A stretch of 64,000 nucleotides of DNA, from assembly GCF_036231355.1 (NCBI RefSeq), contig NZ_CP109496.1:5208001-5272000 (forward strand), read 5' to 3'. The position numbers and the translations under genes are program-made. Under the pieces are notes generated by a model, which was not told the origin of the DNA, did not search any database, and was given only the letters and a program-made list of their open reading frames with translations. Numbering within the stretch: position 1 is the stretch's first letter; each line of letters starts with the position of its first letter. Shown here piece after piece: positions 43,801-50,977 of this stretch. This DNA comes from Streptomyces sp. NBC_01431 (lineage in GTDB: Bacteria > Actinomycetota > Actinomycetes > Streptomycetales > Streptomycetaceae).

Positions 43801-44658
43801 GCCGCCGAACCGCTCGACGTCCTGTCGCTGCGCGGCGAGATCGCCTTCGAGGACGTCGACTTCGCGTACGGGGCCGACGAGGAGGCGCTGTCCGGGGTGG
43901 ACCTGCGCATACCCGCCGGGCAGACCGTCGCCTTTGTCGGCGAGACCGGCGCCGGGAAGTCCACCCTGGTCAAGCTGGTCGCCCGTTTCTACGATCCGAC
44001 GGGCGGCCGGGTCACCGCCGACGGCACCGACCTGCGCGACCTCGACATCACCGCCTACCGGCACCGACTCGGCGTCGTCCCGCAGGAGGCGTACCTCTTC
44101 GAGGGCACGGTCCGCGACGCCATCGCCTACGGCCGCCCCGACGCCACCGACGCCCAGGTGGAGGCCGCGGCCCGCGCGGTCGGCGCCCACGACATGATCG
44201 CCACCCTGGAGGGCGGCTACCTGCACGAGGTCGCCGAGCGCGGACGCAACCTGTCCGCCGGACAGCGCCAGTTGATCGCGCTGGCCCGCGCCGAGCTGGT
44301 GGACCCGGACATCCTGCTCCTGGACGAGGCGACCGCGGCCCTCGACCTGGCCACCGAGGTTGCGGTCAACCGGGCTGCACAGGCACGGGCCACCGACCTT
44401 CCCCAAGCTCTCCACTTCGTTCGAGCAGGGGAGACCCCATCCACCGGCCGCCGCACCACCCTCGTCGTCGCCCACCGCCTGACCACGGCGGCCCGCGCGG
44501 ACCGGGTGGTCGTGATGGACCACGGCCGGGTCGCCGAGGACGGCACCCACGACGAGCTGCTTGCCCTGGACGGCCGGTACGCGCGCCTGTGGCGCACCTT
44601 CATCGGCCAGGACGAGGAGCTGGACGAGGACGAGGGCGAGTCGGTGGCCGCTCTCTGA
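40852..44658 (+). CDS. Fused ABC exporter with two TMD-NBD halves
   Basis: This 1268-residue protein joins two complete exporter halves. Half 1 has six helices (about 25-320), Walker A GSSGSGKST (374-382), LSGGQRQRM and LVLDDAT, where D503 replaces the catalytic glutamate. Half 2 has helices at about 680-960, Walker A GETGAGKST (1030-1038), LSAGQRQL and LLLDEAT with E1159. This means one degenerate and one complete ATP site, as in heterodimeric BmrCD/TM287-288-type multidrug exporters, but encoded here in one chain. A 14-residue insertion at 1183-1196 is repeat-derived. The GTG at 40852 follows GGGAGG. The substrate is unknown. Confidence 0.92.
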   Translation: MASAERAAEQGWARRLTGYAWRYRRNVLLALGSSLGGMAVMALVPLVTKVVIDDVIGRHTRSLAVWTGLLIAAAVVVYGLTYIRRYYGGRLALDVQHDLRTEMYRTITRLDGRRQDELSTGQVVGRATSDLQLIQGLLFMLPMTIGNVLLFVISLVIMAWLSPLLTLVALAVAPALWFIAKRSRTRLFPATWYAQGQAAAVAGVVDGAVSGVRVVKGFGQEDQEIGKLREVGRRLFAGRLRTIKLNSRYTPALQAVPALGQVAMLALGGWLATRGEITLGTFVAFSTYLAQLVGPVRMLAMVLTVGQQARAGVERVLELIDTEPSIEDGTKELPADAPATVEFDGVSFGYDAERPVLDGFSLDIRPGETVAVVGSSGSGKSTVSLLLPRFYDVSRGAVLVGGHDVRELTLSSLRAAIGLVPEDSFLFSDTVRANIAYGKPDATQEEIEKAARSAQADGFIAELPQGYDTTVGEHGLTLSGGQRQRMALARAILTDPRLLVLDDATSAVDARVEHEIHEALKSVMAGRTTLLIAHRRSTLGLADRIAVLDGGRLAAIGTHEELQRDSALYRRLLTDPDELGGVSPGHTPLAPALEDDDHWVRDELDAEYDAERGITPPLWVREEKAESAAPGGMPATPELLAQVEALPPATDTPGIDEAKAVQAEDSYGLRRLLRGFGLPLLVSLLLVAIDAGMSLILPVLIRHGIDQGVTRLALGAVWAAAGLALVSVAVQWLAQTGETRMTGRTGERVLYTLRLKIFSQLQRLGLDYYERELTGRIMTRMTTDVDALSTFLQTGLVTAFVSVVTFFGIMVALLVIDVELALVVFATLPLLIVGTYFFRKKSVQAYELARERVSVVNADLQESVSGLRIVQAFRREHDGAERFAGRSDHYRQARVRGQWLISVYFPFVQLLSSVAAASVLIVGAGRVDNGTLTTGALVAYLLYIDLFFAPVQQLSQVFDGYQQAAVSLKRIQELLQEKTSTAAAAEPLDVLSLRGEIAFEDVDFAYGADEEALSGVDLRIPAGQTVAFVGETGAGKSTLVKLVARFYDPTGGRVTADGTDLRDLDITAYRHRLGVVPQEAYLFEGTVRDAIAYGRPDATDAQVEAAARAVGAHDMIATLEGGYLHEVAERGRNLSAGQRQLIALARAELVDPDILLLDEATAALDLATEVAVNRAAQARATDLPQALHFVRAGETPSTGRRTTLVVAHRLTTAARADRVVVMDHGRVAEDGTHDELLALDGRYARLWRTFIGQDEELDEDEGESVAAL
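44397..44440. repeat. GC-rich palindromic repeat inserted in the ABC exporter gene
   Basis: The sequence has outer arms CTTCCCC and GGGGAG around an inner, partly complementary core, followed by ACCCC. It encodes LPQALHFVRAGETP between the D-loop and the switch histidine of NBD2, where exporters normally have only a few residues. It is related to the repeat in accD1 (32286-32330). Confidence 0.65.
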
Positions 44659-44738
44659 GATCCACCGCTTTCCGAGAACCATCGGGCGGCCGTATGCGTC
44701 CACCCCCACATACGCTCATGTGGCGGAAGGATGAAAGC

Positions 44739-45131
44739 GTGTTCGGTGGGGTGGCAAACAGGGGGCTCGGCGGGACCGCGCTGGCCGTGCTCGCGGTGGC
44801 GGGCGGGCTCGTGGTGTTCGGCCCGGCGAGCGGCAGCGCGGACGCGGCGGCCGCGTGCGCGGGGCGGCCGGTGAAGACGGTCGGGTTCAGCACGGGGGAG
44901 CTGCGGCTGTACAAGGGCAACGGGTACGCGTGCGCGGTGACCGTCGCCGACAACCCGGGCCCCCGCCGCCAGATGTCCGTGACCATCCAGGCTCGTGGCG
45001 GCGCCCCGGCCCGTGACGCGGGCAGCTATACGAAACTGGCGGGCCCGATCACCGTGCACTCCGGCAGCCGCTGCGTGCGGGCCACCGGGGCGATAGCCGG
45101 GGCGTCGGCGGACAGCGGCTGGGTCTGCTGA
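44739..45131 (+). CDS. Small secreted protein with two disulphide-prone cysteine pairs
   Basis: The 130-residue product has a hydrophobic signal (LGGTALAVLAVAGGLVVFGPASGSADA, cleavage near residue 35) and a mature part of about 95 residues with four cysteines (AAACAGRP, YACAVTV, SRCVRA and the C-terminal WVC). This pattern is seen in small secreted Streptomyces proteins of unknown role. The GTG at 44739 has GGAAGGA seven bases upstream. An in-frame ATG about 21 bases earlier is less well placed. It follows the ABC exporter by 80 bases but may have its own promoter. Confidence 0.65.
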   Translation: MFGGVANRGLGGTALAVLAVAGGLVVFGPASGSADAAAACAGRPVKTVGFSTGELRLYKGNGYACAVTVADNPGPRRQMSVTIQARGGAPARDAGSYTKLAGPITVHSGSRCVRATGAIAGASADSGWVC

Positions 45132-45242
45132 GCGTCCGGGCACTCTCTGTGAAGGTCAACTGGGTCTGGCGGGGCCGGTGTTGCCCCGGCTAGGTTCACG
45201 GGGCACGTTCCGTGCCCACAGGGGCCTCACAGGGGAGGGTGA

Positions 45243-46649
45243 ATGCGCAAGGCGCTCAGATGGCTGTTGTCGCTCGTCGTGCTGATAGGCACGATGACCG
45301 CGGCGGGAGCCACAGCCCACGCGGCCACCGCCGCAGAGCCGGACATCAAGGACCGCATCCTGGCGATACCCGGGATCAGTCTGATCGAGGAGAAGCCGTA
45401 CAGCGGCTACCGCTACTTCGTGCTGAGCTTCACCCAGCAGGTCGACCACCGCAACCCGTACAGCCGTGCCACCTTCCAGCAGCGGATCACCCTGCTGCAC
45501 AAGGACACCGACCGGCCCACGGTCATGTACACCAGCGGCTACGACGTCTCCACCACGCCCAGCCGCACCGAGCCGACGCAGATCGTCGACGGCAACCAGG
45601 TCTCCGTCGAGTACCGGTTCTTCCCGCTGTCGCGGCCGCAGCCCGCCGACTGGTCCAAGGACGACATCTGGCAGGCGGCCAGCGACCAGCACGCGATATT
45701 CGAGGCCCTCAAGCCGGTTTACACCAAGAACTGGCTGACCACCGGAGCCTCGAAGGGCGGCATGACCGCCACGTACTACAAGCGCTTCTACCCGCACGAC
45801 ATGAACGGCGTCGTCGCGTACGTGGCCCCCGACGACGTGGTGAACAACGAGGATTCGGCCTACGACCGGTTCTTCAAGACCGTCGGCACCAAGGAGTGCC
45901 GCGACAAGCTGGAGGGCGTGCAGCGCGAGGCGCTCGTGCGCCGGGCGCCGCTGGAGAAGAAGTATCAGGAGTACGCGGCCGCCAACGGCTACACCTTCAA
46001 CACGGTCGGCACCCTCGACAAGGCGTACGAGGCCGTCGTGCTCGACTACGTGTGGGGTTTTTGGCAGTACCACCTGCTCGCCGAGTGCTCCAAGATCCCG
46101 GCTGACTCGGCGCACGCCAGTGACCAGGCGATCTGGGACTCGATCGACACGTTCTCCGGGTTCTCCTTCTACACCGACCAGGGCCTTGCCCCGTACACGG
46201 CGTACTACTACCAGGCCGGTACGCAGCTCGGCTCGCCCACCATCAAGCAGCCCTGGCTCGGCAATCTGAGCCGGTACGGCTACCAGCCGCCGCGCAACTT
46301 CGTGCCGCGCGACATACCGATGCGGTTCCAGCCCTGGGCGATGGCGGACGTCGACCACTGGGTGCGGCACAGCGCCGACCACATGCTGTACGTCTACGGG
46401 CAGAACGACCCGTGGGGCGCGGAGCGGTTCTCCTTCGGGGCGGGGGCGCGCGACTCCCACGTCTACACGGTGGCGGGCGGCAACCACGGCTCGAAGGTCT
46501 CGATGCTGACCGCCCCCGAGAAGGCGCAGGCAACGGCCTCCATCCTCCGCTGGGCGGGCCTGACGGACGCCCCCGCCAAGCCCCAGGCGTCCTTCGACGC
46601 GAGGCTGGACGCGCAGGGCGTGGACAGGGAGCCCACCCTGCACCCGTAG
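45243..46649 (+). CDS. Secreted tripeptidyl aminopeptidase, peptidase family S37
   Basis: This 468-residue secreted serine peptidase of the PS-10 type has a clear signal peptide (MRKALRWLLSLVVLIG.. ending HA-A near residue 29). The nucleophile elbow is TTGASKGGM (S170). The acid and histidine are probably in YVYGQNDPWGAE and AGGNHGSKV. Family members remove tripeptides from the N-termini of extracellular proteins and peptides. ATG 45243 has GGGAGGGTGA directly upstream. The gene is preceded by 100 non-coding bases and appears monocistronic. Its export fits the scavenging theme of the region. Confidence 0.92.
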   Translation: MRKALRWLLSLVVLIGTMTAAGATAHAATAAEPDIKDRILAIPGISLIEEKPYSGYRYFVLSFTQQVDHRNPYSRATFQQRITLLHKDTDRPTVMYTSGYDVSTTPSRTEPTQIVDGNQVSVEYRFFPLSRPQPADWSKDDIWQAASDQHAIFEALKPVYTKNWLTTGASKGGMTATYYKRFYPHDMNGVVAYVAPDDVVNNEDSAYDRFFKTVGTKECRDKLEGVQREALVRRAPLEKKYQEYAAANGYTFNTVGTLDKAYEAVVLDYVWGFWQYHLLAECSKIPADSAHASDQAIWDSIDTFSGFSFYTDQGLAPYTAYYYQAGTQLGSPTIKQPWLGNLSRYGYQPPRNFVPRDIPMRFQPWAMADVDHWVRHSADHMLYVYGQNDPWGAERFSFGAGARDSHVYTVAGGNHGSKVSMLTAPEKAQATASILRWAGLTDAPAKPQASFDARLDAQGVDREPTLHP

Positions 46650-46697
46650 GGGCCGGGGGCTCTGGCCCCAGTTCGGGAAGGGGAGGGGCGGGAGGGT

Positions 46698-47429
46698 TCA
46701 GACGCGCCGCGCGCACCCCACCGCCCCTTTCCCGCCCGTCAGTTGGACGTACAGGGCGGTCGACGCCGGGCAGGCCGGGCGGCGGGCCACCGCCGAAACC
46801 ACCTTGAACTGCGGCGCGTTGACCCCCGACCCGTCACAGGCCGTCTCCTTCACCAGCTCCGCGCCCGCGTCGTACACACAGTCCCCGACCACCGTGTAGG
46901 GCCCACCCCCGGCCCCCGGATCCCCGGGATGCGGCGCCTCCAGGTTCCGCATGCAGGCGTACCCCCGCGCCACGGAACCGCCTCCGCCCTCCGCCGCCGG
47001 CGGGCTCTCGGCCACGTACAGCACGAAGTCCGTGTTGAGCGGGCACGCCACAGCCGCCCCTTTCGCCGCAGTGCCGTCGCGCCGCACCAGCACCCGCGCC
47101 GTGGCCCGTTCACTGGTGCACGCCACGTCGTGGAAGTCCTTGGTGTCGCCCACCACTCCCTCGCGCGAGGCACAGTGCCCGGTGGCGAGGAACGCCGCCG
47201 CGTAGGGAGACGATCCCGGCGAGGAGGCGGCTGAAGACGACGACGAAGGAGCAGGTGAAGACGACGACGAAGAGGCGGGCGAAGAGGACGACGAGGGCGA
47301 CACGTTCGCGAGTTTGCCCTCCGCCGCCGATCCGCCCGCCGCGTTCTGGCACGCCGTGGCGAACCCCAGCGGCACGAGCAGCGCCAGGCACGCCGCCAGA
47401 GCATGCCGCCGCAAACGGTACGTACGCAT
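46698..47429 (-). CDS. Putative lipoprotein with serine-rich tether
   Basis: The 243-residue protein starts with MRTYRLRRHALAACLALLVPLG and a lipobox-like FATAC, then an acidic/serine-rich spacer of about 40 residues (SSSSSPAPSSSS), then a globular part with six cysteines in HCASREG, DVACTSERA, VACPLNTDF, YACMRNLE, DCVYDAG and ACDGSG. This looks like two repeated units related to small Streptomyces secreted proteins. No enzyme motif is seen. GGGGGTATCCG is repeated just upstream of the ATG (47440-47475). The gene converges with the S37 peptidase gene. Confidence 0.75.
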   Translation of the reverse strand: MRTYRLRRHALAACLALLVPLGFATACQNAAGGSAAEGKLANVSPSSSSSPASSSSSSPAPSSSSSAASSPGSSPYAAAFLATGHCASREGVVGDTKDFHDVACTSERATARVLVRRDGTAAKGAAVACPLNTDFVLYVAESPPAAEGGGGSVARGYACMRNLEAPHPGDPGAGGGPYTVVGDCVYDAGAELVKETACDGSGVNAPQFKVVSAVARRPACPASTALYVQLTGGKGAVGCARRV

Positions 47430-47558
47430 ACGACCCCCCAGATCCCCCCGGATACCCCCGGATACCCCCCAAGCGTGACCCGCCGGAGCGGGAACGCGCC
47501 AGGTGTCCGGGGGGTTTGCGCCCGATGGAGGGAGCGCGCGGGGGGCGGCTGCGTACGC

Positions 47559-49412
47559 CTAGTACGACAGCCCGTGGCCGATCGGGTACAGCACCTGCGT
47601 CGGGTCGTCGGCGCGGGGGACGGCCACCGGGAGGCGGCCGCGCGGCTGGGCCCGGCCCGCCAACACCCGTGCCGCGGCCCGGAGTTCGACATCGGTCCAG
47701 GAGTAGGTGGCGAGCGAGGCGGTGTATCCGCTGAGGTAGGCGATGTCGTACGGGTTGCGGATCGCCAGGTGCACGACCGGCACACCGCTCGCCCCGAGTG
47801 CGGCGACGAGCCGGCTCTGGGCGCCGCCCGGCCCCGCGTCGTACGTGCCGACGATCACCGCGTCGTGCCCCGCCGCCGCCGCGACCGCCGCGTCGATCTG
47901 CGCCTGCGACGGCAGTGTGCCGGTGGGCAACACCGTGGTGCGGAACCCGAGTTCGGCGAAGGCCTGCGCGAGCACGCTGGTGGGCGGCCCCGTCGTGCCC
48001 GACGGCGAGGCGGGGTCGGCGCCGACGATCAGGAGGTGGCGGTGGCTGCGCCGGGAGAGCGGAAGGAGCCGGTGCGGATCGGCGAGCAGGGTGGTGGTGC
48101 GCTCGGCGATCGCGTCGGCGGCCGCGAGGTGATCCCGGGTGCCGACGGCGCGGTCCACGCCCCGGGCGGTGACGTAGGGGCGGGCGAACAGCCCGCGCCT
48201 GTCCTTGAGGCGCAGGATGCGGAGGATCGATTCGTCGAGCCGGGCCTCGGTGAGCTCGCCGCTGTCCACGGCCGCGCGCACCCCGTGCCAGGCCACGTCC
48301 AGGTTCGGCGGGTCGAGCAGCTGGTCGACGCCCGCCTTGAGGGCGAGCACGGGCACCCGGTCGTCGCCGTACTTGTCGCGGACGCCCTTCATGCCGAGCG
48401 AGTCGGTGATGACGACCCCGTCGAAGCCGAGCTGTTCGCGCAGGATGCCGGTCAGGATGGGGTGCGAGAGCGTCGCCGGGTCGTTGCTCGGGTCGAGCGC
48501 CGGGAACTGGATGTGGGCTGTCATGATCGCGTCGATCCCGGCTGCGATGGCGGCTTTGAACGGCGGCGCGTCGAGCCGCTCCCACTGCTCGCGGGTGTGG
48601 GTGATGACCGGAATCCCGGTGTGGCTGTCGACGCTGGTGTCGCCGTGCCCGGGGAAGTGTTTGGCGGTGGCCGCGACGGAGGACTCCTGGTAGCCGCGCA
48701 CCTCGGCCGCCACCATGCGGGCCACCGCGGCGGGATCGGCGCCGAAGGAGCGTACGCCGATGACGGGGTTGGCCGGGTTGATGTTGACGTCGGCGTCGGG
48801 GGAGTAGTCCTGGCGGATGCCGATCGCCGCGAGCTCGGCACCCGAGATGCGGCCCAGCGTGCGGGCGTCGCGTTCCGAGCCGCCCGCGCCGAGGGCCATC
48901 GCGCCCGGGAAGAGCGTGGCGGGCTTGCCGACGCGGCAGACGATGCCGTGCTCCTGGTCGGTGGCGATGAGCAGCGGCAGCGGCGTGCGCTGGGCGAGCC
49001 CGGCCGCCTGGATGCCGTTCGACAGGTCGGCGATCTGGTGCGGATCGCGGGTGTTGTGCGCCCAGGTGAAGTAGATGATGCCGCCGACGTGGTACTTGGC
49101 GATCAGCTCGGCGGCGTCGCGCACACCGATCTCGCGGAGGTTGGCGTCGATGTCGGCCTGGTCGGGGGCGGTCGCGGAGTGCCCGTAGACCCGCATGACG
49201 AAGAGCTGCCCGATCTTCTCCTCGACGGACATCCGGGCGATGACCGCACGAAGGCGAGTGTCGGTGGCTCTGCCTGCGGTTACTTCGCCCTCTTCGACTC
49301 CTACGGCTTCTTCGTCGGCGGCGTACGCGGGGAGCTGGGGACCGAGTGCGGCTATGGCGGCCGCTGCGGCGGTGGTGGTGAGGAGGCTGCGTCTTGAGGT
49401 GCGGTGCTGCAC
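47559..49412 (-). CDS. Tat-exported GH3 beta-N-acetylhexosaminidase/glycosidase
   Basis: The product has about 617 residues. The N-terminus has a twin-arginine motif (TSRRSLLTTT) with a hydrophobic AAAAAIAALG run and an AYA-A cleavage site, so it is probably folded before export. The GH3 domain begins at MSVEEKIGQLFVMRVYG. It includes KHFPGHGDTSVDSHTGIPVI, the His-containing loop typical of NagZ-like N-acetylglucosaminidases, and ITDSLGM with the nucleophile aspartate. A C-terminal GH3_C domain follows. GTG 49412 is chosen because GGAAGGAG lies seven bases upstream; an ATG at 49460 lacks a ribosome-binding site. It probably acts on chitin or muropeptide fragments. Confidence 0.88.
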   Translation of the reverse strand: MQHRTSRRSLLTTTAAAAAIAALGPQLPAYAADEEAVGVEEGEVTAGRATDTRLRAVIARMSVEEKIGQLFVMRVYGHSATAPDQADIDANLREIGVRDAAELIAKYHVGGIIYFTWAHNTRDPHQIADLSNGIQAAGLAQRTPLPLLIATDQEHGIVCRVGKPATLFPGAMALGAGGSERDARTLGRISGAELAAIGIRQDYSPDADVNINPANPVIGVRSFGADPAAVARMVAAEVRGYQESSVAATAKHFPGHGDTSVDSHTGIPVITHTREQWERLDAPPFKAAIAAGIDAIMTAHIQFPALDPSNDPATLSHPILTGILREQLGFDGVVITDSLGMKGVRDKYGDDRVPVLALKAGVDQLLDPPNLDVAWHGVRAAVDSGELTEARLDESILRILRLKDRRGLFARPYVTARGVDRAVGTRDHLAAADAIAERTTTLLADPHRLLPLSRRSHRHLLIVGADPASPSGTTGPPTSVLAQAFAELGFRTTVLPTGTLPSQAQIDAAVAAAAGHDAVIVGTYDAGPGGAQSRLVAALGASGVPVVHLAIRNPYDIAYLSGYTASLATYSWTDVELRAAARVLAGRAQPRGRLPVAVPRADDPTQVLYPIGHGLSY

Positions 49413-49444
49413 GTGCACTCCTTCCGGCGGTGTACCCAGGGAAG

Positions 49445-49495
49445 TGGAAGAAACTTCCAAGCCGAAGCGATATCCGGAAAGTTATTGCCAGTCAA
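49445..49495 (-). promoter_or_regulatory. Promoter and possible operator of the GH3 gene
   Basis: On the minus strand TTGACT (49490-49495) and TATCGC (49467-49472) are 17 bases apart. The inverted repeat TGGAAG-AAA-CTTCCA (49445-49459) follows 7 bases after the -10, where a repressor would block the start of transcription. Confidence 0.45.
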
Positions 49496-49864
49496 GGGTA
49501 TGCGCGCGAAGCCGTCACCGGTGTGGCGTGGGGAGCCGCCGGTGGCGTGGCGCGGGAGGCGTCACGGGTATGGCGCGGGAAGGCGGGCGTATGCGGATGA
49601 TGCCGCCACCGGCGCATTGCGGAAGGGGCGCACCGGTGGCGGCGGGCTGCCGGCCGCAGGCGGCTGGAGAGGGGAGTCGGCGATCACGGGCCAGCAGCGA
49701 GGGCCGACACCGCTCTGCGGAGACTCACCGGCAGCGCGGAGGTTGGACGGGGATGGGCCTGAGAGGGTTCCTCCCGGGTCGCCAATTCCGCTGAATGGTA
49801 AGGGAGTTGAAGTTGGCCCGAGCGGGGTCGGCCGGAAAGGCTGCTGGCACGTCGTGACCGGCGG

Positions 49865-49892
49865 CGGCCGCCTGCCGGTGGGCAGGCGGCCG
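49865..49892 (-). terminator. Terminator after the AhpD-like gene
   Basis: The perfect 12-bp stem (49865-49876 and 49881-49892) has a GGTG loop. It lies 48 bases downstream of the minus-strand gene that ends at 49940. Confidence 0.65.
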
Positions 49893-49939
49893 ATCCCGGC
49901 GCTCGCGGCGTGCGCCTCAGGGCTTTGCGCGGCCGCCCG

Positions 49940-50395
49940 CTACCACGTTGCCCCGGCGACCTGACGGGTCGTGGCGTTGAGCCGGTTGAAGAGGTTGGTC
50001 ACGCCGATCATGAGGACGATGGCAGCCAGCTGCTTCTCGTCGTAGTGGCGCGCGGCTTCGTCCCACACCTCGTCCGGCACCGCGTCGGCGCGGTCGGCGA
50101 GCCGGGTGGACGCCTCGGCCAGCGCGAGTGCCGCCCGCTCGGCGTCGCTGAAGAACGGCGCCTCCCTCCACGCCACGACCGTGGTCAGCTTGTCCTCGCT
50201 CACGCCGTGTTTGCGGGAGCTGGCGATCCCGCCGAAGACGCACGGCGCGCAACCGTTGATCTGGCTGGCGCGCAGGTGCACCAGCTCCATGGTCGACTCG
50301 GGCACCCCGCCCTGCTTGGCGGCGTTCAGCAGATCGAGGATCGGCTTCATCGCGCCGGGGAGGACCTGAGCGGGGTTCGTCATACGTGCCTGCAT
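49940..50395 (-). CDS. Carboxymuconolactone decarboxylase/AhpD-like protein
   Basis: This 151-residue all-helical protein carries the CxxC...H signature of AhpD-like alkylhydroperoxidases (RASQINGCAPCVFGGIASSRKHG). The pair Cys-x-x-Cys should act as a thiol reductant. The length fits a single-domain member. ATG 50395 has AGGAG at a suitable distance. It forms a single-gene unit ended by a hairpin. The physiological substrate is unknown; such genes often respond to oxidative stress. Confidence 0.87.
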   Translation of the reverse strand: MQARMTNPAQVLPGAMKPILDLLNAAKQGGVPESTMELVHLRASQINGCAPCVFGGIASSRKHGVSEDKLTTVVAWREAPFFSDAERAALALAEASTRLADRADAVPDEVWDEAARHYDEKQLAAIVLMIGVTNLFNRLNATTRQVAGATW

Positions 50396-50496
50396 GGCTG
50401 CGACTCCTGTGCCGTAAGGGCTGCTTCGTTTCGCTTTCACTGCCCTGACACGCGGCGCGGCGGATGTGTGACAGCTCGGCCGAAACTTTTTTCGCG

Positions 50497-50685
50497 TCAC
50501 TCCTCCCCGCGGCGCGGACCCGGGCAAGGCGGGCACCGCCACGCCGACTCCAGCGGCCCCGCGTCGCGTGCCGGCGGCATCACGTACGGCTCCCACGTCC
50601 GCCCACCGTCCCGCGACACCCGCAATGACAGCGCCGGGCCCGCTACCAGTGCCCCCCATGCCGGACCGCCTTCTCCGTCAGCCAT
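50497..50685 (-). CDS. Small protein of unknown function
   Basis: The 62-residue frame (from ATG 50685) contains SLRVSRDGGRTWEPYVMPPA, reading like a short exoprotein or cytosolic beta strand with an Asp-box-like SRDGGRTW, and two cysteines near the C-terminus (WRCPPCPGP). It overlaps the 3' end of the next gene by 43 bases. A shorter start is possible. Support is only from composition and the good stop, so this is a tentative gene. Confidence 0.4.
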   Translation of the reverse strand: MADGEGGPAWGALVAGPALSLRVSRDGGRTWEPYVMPPARDAGPLESAWRCPPCPGPRRGEE

Positions 50686-50864
50686 GCGCGTACCTGCCCT
50701 TCCTCCCGCGCGGAGGCGGTACGCAGATCGCGCGCGGCGATCGTCGCGACGAAGTGCACGAACCGGACCCGTCGCCACTCACCGTCCGTACCGATCACCT
50801 TGCCGGGTCCGTACACATCGGTCCCGGTGTGGGCGACATAGGCCCCCACGGCGTGCGCTCCCAT
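50643..50864 (-). CDS. Small protein of unknown function (beta-rich)
   Basis: The 73-residue frame, started at ATG 50864, reads GAYVAHTGTDVYGPGKVIGTDGEWRRVRFVHFVATIAARDLRTA, a beta-rich pattern similar to short SH3-like or DUF3553-like proteins. It ends with TEKAVRHGGHW. It stands divergent to the XRE regulator gene (start 50978), 113 bases away, and overlaps the following small gene. No known role is recognised; the gene is moderately supported. Confidence 0.5.
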   Translation of the reverse strand: MGAHAVGAYVAHTGTDVYGPGKVIGTDGEWRRVRFVHFVATIAARDLRTASAREEGQVRAWLTEKAVRHGGHW

Positions 50865-50977
50865 GCGACTGCCTCTCACTGCGTGTGGTGTTCCGCTTAC
50901 AGCGTGGGGTTACGTTCCGTACGCTGAACAGTGCACGGAGCGTGACAACGGAGCCTGCAAGTAAGGGAGTTGGTGTC

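Larger units (their letters stand above)
49413..49939. other. Intergenic region without a recognisable gene
   Basis: The part from 49413 to 49495 holds the GH3 promoter. The part from 49515 to 49600 has degenerate GGTGGCGTGGCGCGGGAGGCG-type direct repeats. From 49865 a terminator hairpin is present. Short open frames on both strands have no protein-like composition. Confidence 0.5.

Noticed and set aside
40884..45131. A 1415-codon open frame over the ABC exporter gene (and an 1132-codon frame on the minus strand)
   Set aside because: They are shadow frames produced by high third-position GC; their Arg/Pro/Ala-rich translation has no domains, while the true frame has all ABC motifs. Only the last part of the first frame (44739-45131) is a real small gene.
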